Source: Brevibacterium linens ATCC 9172
Lineage (GTDB): Bacteria; Actinomycetota; Actinomycetes; Actinomycetales; Brevibacteriaceae
Direction: 5' to 3'
DNA length: 64,000 nucleotides
NCBI RefSeq assembly: GCF_900169165.1
Contig: NZ_FXYY01000007.1
Location: 62,001 to 126,000 of the forward strand
How positions within the stretch are numbered: position 1 is the stretch's first letter; the number at the start of each line of letters is the position of its first letter. The position numbers were made by a program, and so were the translations under genes. Below are positions 1-8,677 of this stretch, piece after piece. Under the pieces are notes generated by a model. The model was not told where the DNA came from. It saw only the letters and a program-made list of their open reading frames with translations, and did not search any database.

Positions 1-7
1 TGACTCT

Positions 8-883
8 GTGAACGAGAAAGAGAAGGTTCAACAGGTCGCCGACAGGGCCGATTCGGCGGCCCAGGAAGCCGCGGACAGCCGCTGGTTCGAGCGTGTGGCC
101 CGCGCGGGATTCATCGCCAATGGATTGGTCCACGCGATCCTCGGTGCGACGGCAGTGACGATCGGCCTGGGGCAGGGCGGCGGCGAAGCCGACCAGGCCG
201 GAGCGGTCGGACAGATCGCTTCGCAGCCCTTCGGCATGGTGCTGATCGTCATCTGCTTCCTCGGCTGTGCGCTGATGGCGTTGTGGTGCTTGGTCAACGC
301 GTTCTTCGGTGCGTCGTCGCTGCGCGGTGCCGGAACTCGCGACCCGCAGGAGAAGCAGGGGAGGAAGCAGTGGATCGACTTCTTCTCGACGGTCGGTTCT
401 GCCATTGCCTATGTGGTGGTTGCCGCGACCTTCTCCCAGTTCGTCTTCGGCGGAGGATCCGACTCTGGCAAGGCGAGTTCACAGGCCTCGGCGACCGTGG
501 CGAAGGCTCCGGGCGGACTGTATATCCTCATGGCTGCCGGCGCCGTGATTGCGATCATCGGCATCGTGTTCTGTATCAATGGTCTGCGCCGGAAGTGGAA
601 GGATGAGCTTCGTCGGCCGCGCAGCGCGTTCACCCGCTTCCTCGTCGGTTTCACCGGTGTTGTCGGGTATCTGGGCAAAGGTGCGACTTTGCTGTCGGTG
701 GGCACCCTCATCGTGGTGTCGGCAGCGACCGGCGACCCGGAGGAATTCACGGGAATCGACGGAGCGCTCAAGGGCATGCGCGACCAGCCGTTCGGGCCGT
801 ATCTGCTGTTGGCAGTGGGCCTTGGCTTGGTTCTCTACGGCGTATTCCTCGCGCTGCGCTCGAGGTACGACCGCATGGATTGA
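8..883 (+). CDS. DUF1206 family membrane protein
   Basis: A 291-residue integral membrane protein of the actinobacterial DUF1206 family, whose biochemical role is not established. The sequence shows a short charged N-terminal segment (about 1-25), then three similar blocks of roughly 80-90 residues. Each block has a pair of hydrophobic helices introduced by an aromatic/Arg-Gly sequence (for example ERVARAGFIANG near 29-40), which is the usual threefold DUF1206 layout of six membrane segments. Translation starts at a GTG; the region upstream lies outside the window, so the start and any operon partner cannot be checked. The gene ends about 145 bp before the permease remnant and shares no obvious function with the urease cluster behind it. 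Confidence 0.85.
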   Translation: MNEKEKVQQVADRADSAAQEAADSRWFERVARAGFIANGLVHAILGATAVTIGLGQGGGEADQAGAVGQIASQPFGMVLIVICFLGCALMALWCLVNAFFGASSLRGAGTRDPQEKQGRKQWIDFFSTVGSAIAYVVVAATFSQFVFGGGSDSGKASSQASATVAKAPGGLYILMAAGAVIAIIGIVFCINGLRRKWKDELRRPRSAFTRFLVGFTGVVGYLGKGATLLSVGTLIVVSAATGDPEEFTGIDGALKGMRDQPFGPYLLLAVGLGLVLYGVFLALRSRYDRMD

Positions 884-990
884 GCAGTCTTCTGTTGCGC
901 GGCAACTGGCGCAGCGCCCGCAATGTCCCCTGCCGACATCTGCTCGAAACAGAAACTGACACGTGCGGAAACAATCGACTGCGAACATGA

Positions 991-1022
991 TTCCTGATCG
1001 CACTCGCCGCACGAGTCAGGAA
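991..1022. promoter_or_regulatory. Inverted repeat upstream of permease stub/urease operon
   Basis: TTCCTGA (991-997) and TCAGGAA (1016-1022) form 7-bp arms around an 18-base spacer, ending 6 bp before the ATG of the permease remnant. It is the only clear dyad in the 145-bp gap before the urease region, so it is a candidate operator for the permease-urease transcription unit. The regulator is unknown. A small hairpin in the 5' leader is the alternative reading. Confidence 0.3.
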
Positions 1023-1028
1023 ACCACG

Positions 1029-1316
1029 ATGACGCTGTCCGCAAGCAGGACCACACCGCCTCCCGCGACCCGGAACGAAGCGAAGCTCGCCGCCTCGGAG
1101 AGCCTCGAGGACTACACCCTGCGCTTTGCCCCCAGGTCCTACTGGAAATGGGCCCCGGGAGTCGTAGCGACGAGCGCATTGGGCGGCATCGCCTACCTCG
1201 CCGACTTCTCGACCGACCGTCTCGGCGAACACGTACTGCCCGCGGACGCTCCACGCAGTCGTGGGGACGCCCCATGCGATGGTGCGGGGGCCTCGCGCGT
1301 TCCCACGAAAGGCTGA
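1029..1316 (+). pseudogene. Truncated NCS1-type (purine/cytosine/allantoin-like) permease N-terminus
   Basis: The first 61 residues (from ATG 1029) look like the N-terminus of an NCS1-family nucleobase/allantoin permease: the pre-helix motif [15 protein letters not shown] (24-38) followed by the start of helix 1 ([19 protein letters not shown]). After about position 1212 the hydrophobic pattern stops and a short Arg/Asp-rich tail of no recognisable origin runs to a stop at 1316, so 95 residues remain of a protein that is normally around 450-500. The stop lies 8 bp before ureA. This looks like a deletion that removed the body of a transporter and joined its promoter and start region to the urease operon. 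Homology is called from motif recognition only. Confidence 0.65.
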
Positions 1317-1324
1317 GGGAGCTG

Positions 1325-1627
1325 ATGCATTTCACACCGGCTGACACCGAGAAGCTCCTCCTGTCCGTGGCAGGAATGGTCGCCCGAGATCGTCGGGAAC
1401 GCGGGATCGCGCTCAACTATCCGGAGACGGTCGCGCTGCTGAGCACATGGGCGATCGAACGTGCCAGGGAAGGTGCGAGCGTCGAGGAGCTCATGACCAC
1501 CGGGCGCGAGGTCCTCACCCGCGACGACGTGCTCACAGATGTCGCAGACATGCTCGGCGACGTCCAAGTGGAGGCGACCTTCCCCGACGGTCGCAAGCTC
1601 GTGACCATCCACAACCCCATCGACTGA
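1325..1627 (+). CDS. ureA: Urease subunit gamma
   Basis: UreA is the small structural subunit of the nickel enzyme that hydrolyses urea to ammonia and carbamate in the cytoplasm. The 100-residue product has the standard length and sequence: [13 protein letters not shown] at the start, the [12 protein letters not shown] segment near 25-36, the [13 protein letters not shown] region, and the C-terminal [14 protein letters not shown]. The ATG at 1325 was chosen because it has a GAGGGAG ribosome site just upstream and matches the family N-terminus; the reading frame stays open much further upstream, but that extension is not UreA-like. The gene is followed 11 bp later by ureB. Confidence 0.97.
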   Translation: MHFTPADTEKLLLSVAGMVARDRRERGIALNYPETVALLSTWAIERAREGASVEELMTTGREVLTRDDVLTDVADMLGDVQVEATFPDGRKLVTIHNPID

Positions 1628-1638
1628 AAGATCCGACA

Positions 1639-1976
1639 GTGACAGGTTTACGTGACCGCGGACCGGGCGCCGTGAGGGTCAGCGCCGGAGAGCGCGAACT
1701 CAATGTGCGCGCCGACCCTGCCGAGACGGCGACGCTGACGGTCGAGAACACCGGAGACCGGCCGGTCCAGATCGGCTCGCACATCCATCTTCCCGACACG
1801 AACCCGGCGCTCGCCTTCAACCGCAGCCGGGCCGAGGGCTTCCGCCTCGACATTCCCGCCGGCACCTCCCTGCGGTTCGAACCTGGAGCGTCCCGCACCG
1901 TGCCGATCGTCGCCCTGGGCGGACGCCGACTCGTGCCCGGAATCGGACTGCCCGACGCTGCGGCGGGTGATCGCTG

Positions 1977-1977
<1 letters not shown>
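1639..1977 (+). CDS. ureB: Urease subunit beta
   Basis: Second structural subunit of urease; it packs against UreC in the (alpha-beta-gamma)3 enzyme. The 112-residue product carries the family core: [17 protein letters not shown] (about 33-49), NPALAFNR, and [15 protein letters not shown]. The GTG at 1639 gives a normal-length protein; the open frame upstream overlaps ureA out of frame and is not UreB-like. The residues before the core ([12 protein letters not shown]) diverge from the usual MIPGE start, so the exact start is less certain than the gene. Its TGA overlaps the ureC ATG by one base (TGATG), implying translational coupling. Confidence 0.95.
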
Positions 1978-3679
<1,702 letters not shown>

Positions 3680-3680
<1 letters not shown>

Positions 3681-4396
3681 TGCTCGTGAACTCCATCGAC
3701 CTTCCCGCCCGCACCAACGCTTCGGCGACCCTGGCGATGCTGCTCGCGGACTCGCGACTGCCGGCCGGTGCTCATGTGTCCTCGAACGGAGTCGAGGCCG
3801 GTCTGCGACGTGGCTTGGACCCCGGCGAGATCGCCGACTACATGCGCGCCCGAATGGCCACGGTCGTGCGCGTCGAAGCGGGTGCGGCCGTGATCGCCAG
3901 GCACCTGACAGAACACGGACCGTTATCAGCGGCCGGGATCGTCATCGACCGCCTCGGCGACCTCGAAATCGAATGGGCCGCCCGGACGCCGAGCCCTGCT
4001 CTGCGGGACATCGCCATCGCACTCGGTGCCGGACTGGCGAGAATCGGGCAGAGGATCTGGCCGCAGACCGCCGAGGTGCTCCGAACGCGGCCCCTGCCCC
4101 GCCCCATCGTGCTCGGCATCATCGCCGCCGGAGCCGGCATCGGGCCCGACGACCTCGTGCGCCTCGTCGCCTACGACGACGCACAGACCGTTGCCGCCGC
4201 CGTACTCAAACTCGAACCCACTGACCCCATCCGCGTCACCGAATGGGTGCTCGACGCCTGCGCGGCGATCGAGGGATCCGTGTCCGAACTGTCCCGACTC
4301 ACCCGCACTGAGGCGCTTCCCGCAGCGGGTGCTCCATTGATCGAGGACTGGGCGGAGGTCCAGTCCTTGTTGCCGAGGAGGCTGTTCCGTGCCTGA
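3680..4396 (+). CDS. ureF: Urease accessory protein UreF
   Basis: UreF works with UreD and UreG in the complex that carbamylates the active-site lysine and delivers nickel to apo-urease. The 238-residue sequence is mostly alpha-helical and poorly conserved as in all UreF proteins. Recognisable features are the N-terminal [20 protein letters not shown] region (about 21-40; other UreFs have a D-[ST]-x-[FL]-P-x-G element here) and the C-terminal [20 protein letters not shown]. The ATG overlaps the ureC stop codon (TGATG) and its 3' end overlaps ureG by 8 bp. Confidence rests mainly on position between ureC and ureG plus the N-terminal motif. Confidence 0.92.
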
Positions 4397-5141
4397 ATTC
4401 CCACCTTCCGAAAGGGCCCTGCGACTCGGGGTTGCCGGTCCTGTCGGAACCGGAAAGAGTTCGCTGATCGCGCTCATCTGCCGAGCGCTGGCCGATGAGA
4501 TCCGCATCGGCGTCATCACCAACGACATCTACACCGATGAGGACGCTCGGCTCCTCCGTTCAGCCGGGGTGCTCGACCCCGACAGGATCCGGTCAGTCGA
4601 AACCGGGGCCTGCCCCCATACTGCGATCCGCGACGATGTGACGGCGAACCTGCAGGCGGTCGAACGGTTGGAAGGCGACTACTTCCCACTCGACCTCGTC
4701 CTCGTCGAATCCGGGGGAGACAATCTTACGGCCACGTTCTCGCCGGCGCTCATCGACGCGCAGATCTTCGTCCTCGACGTCGCCGGCGGCGGGGACGTCG
4801 CCCGCAAGGGCGGACCCGGAATCGCCCGCGCCGACCTGCTGGTGGTCAACAAGACCGACCTTGCCGAGTACGTCGGCGTCGACGTCGAACTGATGGTCGC
4901 TGATGCCACCGAGGCGCGTGAGGGCGGGCCGGTCCTCGCTCTCTCCCGCAGAGACGAGTCCTCCATTGCGCGGCTGCGCCAATGGCTGCTCTCGCTTCTG
5001 AGCGATCATCGAGCCGGGGCGCATGAACCGCAGGACCCGGGGCCGATGGCTCCCCACTTCCACGCCGACGAGGACGGAGGATACGTGCACAGTCACGAAA
5101 GTGCAGATGACGCGCACGACCATCGACACGAACCGGTATGA
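4389..5141 (+). CDS. ureG: Urease accessory GTPase UreG with His-rich tail
   Basis: SIMIBI-class GTPase that couples GTP hydrolysis to nickel delivery into urease. The 250-residue protein has the P-loop GPVGTGKS (17-24), the nickel-binding Cys-Pro-His motif (75-77, in [13 protein letters not shown]), the ESGGDNL segment and the guanine-specificity motif NKTD (154-157). Unlike many UreGs, it has a C-terminal extension with histidines at about 207, 212, 223, 225, 234, 236, 243, 245 and 247. This tail is a plausible nickel store and may stand in for the absent UreE. The GTG start lies 8 bp inside ureF, and the 3' end overlaps ureD by 4 bp (ATGA). Confidence 0.97.
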   Translation: MPEFPPSERALRLGVAGPVGTGKSSLIALICRALADEIRIGVITNDIYTDEDARLLRSAGVLDPDRIRSVETGACPHTAIRDDVTANLQAVERLEGDYFPLDLVLVESGGDNLTATFSPALIDAQIFVLDVAGGGDVARKGGPGIARADLLVVNKTDLAEYVGVDVELMVADATEAREGGPVLALSRRDESSIARLRQWLLSLLSDHRAGAHEPQDPGPMAPHFHADEDGGYVHSHESADDAHDHRHEPV

Positions 5142-5869
5142 CGACGATCGCGGTCACCGAGGCGGCGCCGGGCGGACGGCTGAAAGTTCGACTTGCTCCG
5201 GGACTGCTGCAACCGAGGCTGGTGACCCGGACGGCAGGATTCGCGCATGTCGCGCTCGTTGCGGGAGGGGCGACCCTCCTCGGCGGTGATTCGGTGTCGA
5301 TCAGGGTCGAAGTCGGCGCCGGATGCACACTGCGGATCGAAGACATCGGTGGCACGGTCGCCTATCCGTCGACGGGAAGGCTGTCCGAATGGACTGTCGA
5401 TGCGGTCGTCGGTGACGGGGGCGTCCTGGTGTGGGAGTCGTTTCCCTTCGTCGTCGCCGACCGCGCCCATGTCAGACGCCGCACCACCGTGCGCAGGGGT
5501 GCAGATGCGCAGGTGTGCCTGCGCGAGACCCTTGTGCTGGGGCGGACCGGAGAGGCCGGCGGCAGAATCGTCAGCACCACTGATATCCGGGACGTCGATG
5601 GAACGCCGTTCTTCGTCGAAGAGCTGTCCCTCGACGGAGGCCACCCACAGCCGGGTGTGCTGGGGCAGTCGCGGGTCCTCGACACGGCGATCATGATCGG
5701 CGCCGAACCTGAGGCGGAGGCGACGCCGACCGGTACGCACGAGGGACATGTGTTGGTCCTCGCCAGGCCCGGTGCCGTGGCGAGAGCGATCGGCTCGGCA
5801 ACCCATGCGGCACACGTCGACGACCGGTGGCGGCGTTGGACGAACAGAGCAGAACGGAGAACAGAGTGA
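5138..5869 (+). CDS. ureD: Urease accessory protein UreD
   Basis: UreD (UreH in some species) is the scaffold that binds apo-urease and recruits UreF and UreG. The 243-residue product is beta-rich and shows family landmarks: the early [15 protein letters not shown], the [11 protein letters not shown] segment around 43-53, [18 protein letters not shown] near 100-117, and the [16 protein letters not shown] tail. It is somewhat short for UreD but complete. Its start overlaps ureG (ATGA) and its TGA overlaps the probable GTG of the nickel permease (GTGA), so it sits in the same coupled operon. The order A-B-C-F-G-D without E is common in actinobacteria. Confidence 0.93.
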   Translation: MTTIAVTEAAPGGRLKVRLAPGLLQPRLVTRTAGFAHVALVAGGATLLGGDSVSIRVEVGAGCTLRIEDIGGTVAYPSTGRLSEWTVDAVVGDGGVLVWESFPFVVADRAHVRRRTTVRRGADAQVCLRETLVLGRTGEAGGRIVSTTDIRDVDGTPFFVEELSLDGGHPQPGVLGQSRVLDTAIMIGAEPEAEATPTGTHEGHVLVLARPGAVARAIGSATHAAHVDDRWRRWTNRAERRTE

Positions 5870-6924
5870 CGAGTGAAATGACCCAGACGCAACTGACCCG
5901 AACACGCGGTGCGATGCTTCCCCACGTCTTGACGCTGGCAGGCATCGCGATCATCGGAGGTGTGCTGGTGATCGTCTCGCTGCGGGAGACCGCCCCAACT
6001 GTGGCGTGGGGCCTTGCGCTGACTGCGGTGCTGCTGGGAGCGCGACATGCCTTCGACGCCGATCACATCGCCGCCATCGACAATGTCACCCGTCGCATGT
6101 CGGCGAAGGGAACGCCTGCCGGCACTGTCGGGTTCTGGTTCTCCCTGGGGCACTCGTCTGTCGTCGTGGTCACCGGTGTGCTCGTCGCGTTCGGGGCAGG
6201 GCTGGCTCTCGACCTCGTATCGGAGGAAGATTCTGCCGCACGCTTCGGCCTCGGACTCTGGGGACTGTCCTTCGCAACCTTCGTCGTCGCCGTCTTCGGC
6301 ATGCTCAATCTGATTTCACTCGTGAAACTGCTGCGTGGGACCGACGACGATGCGGCGAAGGGGCCCAAGGGGCCGCTGACATCGGCGTTCGCCCGTGTCC
6401 TCGACACTGTAGACCGCCCTCGACATATGTTTCCCATCGGTTTGCTCTTCGGCCTCGGCTTCGACACTGCGGCGACGATCGGCCTGATGATCGCGGCAGG
6501 GACGACGGCTGCAGGCTCGTCGCCCACGCTGGCGCTGTCGCTTCCGCTGCTGTTCGCGGTGGGAATGGCCGCGTGCGATACGGCGGACGGCCTGTTCATG
6601 TCGAAGCTCTACGGCTGGGCATCGCGGGGCGCCGACCGCTTCCGCGGATACAACATCGTCATCACCGGCTTGTCCGTGCTCGTCGCGGGGCTGGTCGTCG
6701 TCGCCGGTGTCGTCGAGGTGGGTGCGGAGACCGGGACGTTCGTCCTGCCCGAGCTCGATACGAGCTACCTGGGAATCGTCGCCACAATCCTGTTCGTCAT
6801 CATCGCAGCAGCGGCCGCCCTCACGCTCCGGAGGGTGAGGGCCGACCGGCCCGACCGATCCATCGTGGCGAATGTGACCAGCAGAGGCGAGCATGACCAG
6901 CAGAGGCGGGGCGTGGCCGGCTGA
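5866..6924 (+). CDS. NiCoT-family nickel/cobalt permease (HoxN/NixA type)
   Basis: High-affinity secondary uptake of Ni2+ (possibly Co2+), here surely serving urease. The protein has about eight membrane segments and the NiCoT signature HAFDADH (residues 61-67 from the GTG), which forms the metal site in helix II. It also has the second family motif LGFDTAATI and a third GMAACDTADG. The GTG at 5866 was chosen because it overlaps the ureD stop as GTGA and has a purine-rich site upstream; ATG 5878 is the alternative. Specificity between nickel and cobalt cannot be read from sequence alone, but the operon context favours nickel. The last codons contain a 19-bp direct duplication (6875-6908). Confidence 0.94.
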   Translation: MTSEMTQTQLTRTRGAMLPHVLTLAGIAIIGGVLVIVSLRETAPTVAWGLALTAVLLGARHAFDADHIAAIDNVTRRMSAKGTPAGTVGFWFSLGHSSVVVVTGVLVAFGAGLALDLVSEEDSAARFGLGLWGLSFATFVVAVFGMLNLISLVKLLRGTDDDAAKGPKGPLTSAFARVLDTVDRPRHMFPIGLLFGLGFDTAATIGLMIAAGTTAAGSSPTLALSLPLLFAVGMAACDTADGLFMSKLYGWASRGADRFRGYNIVITGLSVLVAGLVVVAGVVEVGAETGTFVLPELDTSYLGIVATILFVIIAAAAALTLRRVRADRPDRSIVANVTSRGEHDQQRRGVAG

Positions 6925-6992
6925 GACTGGACCTGACCCAACTGAGGCGAGGCGAATCGGGCCCCGGCAGTTGAGGGGAAAAGAGAACAGAA

Positions 6993-7027
6993 GAAGAGCG
7001 CGAACCCGGCTCGGGTTCGCGCTCTTC
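6993..7027. terminator. Hairpin terminator after the urease-nickel operon
   Basis: A perfect 16-bp stem (GAAGAGCGCGAACCCG, 6993-7008, with its complement 7012-7027) and a 3-base loop. It ends the plus-strand urease unit and also lies 58 bp beyond the stop of the minus-strand LPXTG gene, so it probably works in both directions. There is no long T-tract. Confidence 0.85.
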
Positions 7028-7084
7028 TCTATGGGGACTGCGGATCAGCGAGTCCTGAGGATCAGGCTGTTCTGAAGATCAGGC

Positions 7085-8434
7085 TCAGAACTCTGCGGGG
7101 TCCTGGGCGACCTTCTTGCGGCGCATGGTCATGGCAACTGCGACTCCACCGATGAGGAGGAGGCCGGCGCCGCCGACGAGGCCGGTCAGCTCGGTACCGG
7201 TGCGAGGCAGGTCGCCGCCGTTGCCGGCATCTGAGTTGTCGCCATCGTCGTTGCCGTCTTCATCGCCGTCGCCGCCACCGGCGTTCGGGTCGTCCTCGAC
7301 CGAGAAGTCACCGGTCAGTTCGTCATCGCCGCAGGTGACGGTGACATCGTAATCGCCGATGTAGGCCGAGGCGTTGGAGGCGCTGGTGCCGTAGACGTTG
7401 ACGTTGGCCTTGCCTTCGTCGTCAGCCTGGACGGTCTCGTCGAAAGCGGTGACGCTCGACTCGCCCTTGGGGTTGACGAGGAAGCGAACGTCTTCACCGG
7501 GCTCGCAGTTCTCGACGGCGAGGGTGACGCCCTTGTCTTCCTTGACGAAGTCAGCGGGGGTGATCGACTCGGGGGAGACGGTCAGCTTGGCTTCTTCAGC
7601 AGGAGCGGTGGGCTCTTCGGTCTCATCCTCGGTGATGGTGAAGTCCTGAGCCGGGGAGTTGGTCTCGGTCTCCTGGTCGACGCCCCAGACGGAGTAGTCG
7701 CCGGCCGGAAGTGCTTCGTCGCCCTCGAACTTCAGGGTTGTTGCGGCGATCTTTCCTTCGGCGTCTGCTGTGACTTCCTGGGTCGCGAACGGCGACGTCG
7801 CGTTGCCGCCGACGACGGTGACCTTGCCGTTCGGGGTGAAGCCCTCGCCGGTGACCTCGATGCCGTTCTCGTTGAATTCGCTCTGCGAGATCTTGTCGGT
7901 GTTGAGCGAGACCTTCGGGTCGACCTCGGGAGCCTCGGGCTCGTCGGATTCGCCGGCGTTGACTTCGAAGCTCATCTGGAAGGAGATGTTGTTGTCTGCA
8001 CTGTCGGTGACGACGACGTCGTAGGTGCCGACGAATGCCGGGTCATCCGCGCCGTAGATTTTGTGCGAGAGGGCACCTTCAGCGTTGGTGGTGGAAGTCG
8101 TCTCAAGCGCTTCGACGTTCTGACCACTGGTCGGCGTCACAGTGATTGTGTAGTCATGTTCAGCCTCGAGGCCGGCACCGACGATGTCGACACCCTTCTC
8201 AGCGTTGCCGAAGTCAGCCTGCGACAGCTTTTCAGTGGAAAGGCTGACCTCCGCCTCGTCCGCTGCCTGAGCTTTTGCAGTGCCAGCCTGAGCCTTAAGA
8301 GCGGCAGGTGCCGCGGTGGGCTGGGTATCGGCCGACGGAGCCGAGGCAGGAGCCTCAGGGGCAGCGATGACTGGGGATGCGGCCAGGCCGGTGATGGCGA
8401 TGGCCACCGCGGGTGCGAGGGCGAGCTTCTTCAT
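7085..8434 (-). CDS. LPXTG cell-wall anchored modular surface protein (smaller paralogue)
   Basis: A 449-residue secreted protein attached to peptidoglycan by a sortase. It has a signal peptide (MKKLALAPAVAIAITGLAAS, processed near ASPVIAA), an Ala-rich linker to about residue 60, then three Ig-like/DUF-type beta modules beginning near 'EVSLSTEKLSQADF', 'KVSLNTDKISQSEF' and 'KLTVSPESITPADF'. An Asp/Gly/Asn-rich spacer precedes LPRTG (409-413), a hydrophobic helix and the tail RRKK. The last module has a Cys pair (NCEPG and TCGDD) that could form a disulfide. Modules 2 and 3 are nearly the same as modules in the upstream paralogue at 8678-10591. A GAAGGA ribosome site precedes the ATG. Ligand and role are unknown; adhesion or wall architecture is the usual inference. 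No sortase gene lies in the window. Confidence 0.88.
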   Translation of the reverse strand: MKKLALAPAVAIAITGLAASPVIAAPEAPASAPSADTQPTAAPAALKAQAGTAKAQAADEAEVSLSTEKLSQADFGNAEKGVDIVGAGLEAEHDYTITVTPTSGQNVEALETTSTTNAEGALSHKIYGADDPAFVGTYDVVVTDSADNNISFQMSFEVNAGESDEPEAPEVDPKVSLNTDKISQSEFNENGIEVTGEGFTPNGKVTVVGGNATSPFATQEVTADAEGKIAATTLKFEGDEALPAGDYSVWGVDQETETNSPAQDFTITEDETEEPTAPAEEAKLTVSPESITPADFVKEDKGVTLAVENCEPGEDVRFLVNPKGESSVTAFDETVQADDEGKANVNVYGTSASNASAYIGDYDVTVTCGDDELTGDFSVEDDPNAGGGDGDEDGNDDGDNSDAGNGGDLPRTGTELTGLVGGAGLLLIGGVAVAMTMRRKKVAQDPAEF

Positions 8435-8603
8435 GTATTTCCTTCGAAAATTACAGCTGAGTGTGAAGTATTACGAATGTAACGGTAATGCAACATTCAC
8501 CACACACATAGTTGTGGTCGTTTTGTTCAGCACTGACTTCGGCCCCGTCGCAGAGTTCATTTTCCATTCACCTGGAAGCACCGATTCGTCTCGGACGGCA
8601 GAA

Positions 8604-8649
8604 CAGACGAAGGGGCGGCTCAGTGTGTGCTGAGCCGCCCCTTCGTCTG
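8604..8649. terminator. 20-bp perfect hairpin terminator between the LPXTG genes
   Basis: The arms 8604-8623 (CAGACGAAGGGGCGGCTCAG) and 8630-8649 pair perfectly around a 6-base loop. It lies 29 bp past the stop of the minus-strand larger LPXTG gene and about 170 bp before the smaller one. The two paralogues are therefore separate transcription units despite being adjacent and co-oriented. Confidence 0.85.
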
Positions 8650-8677
8650 TCGTTCCAGGCTGACCGCCTGGCTCGGA

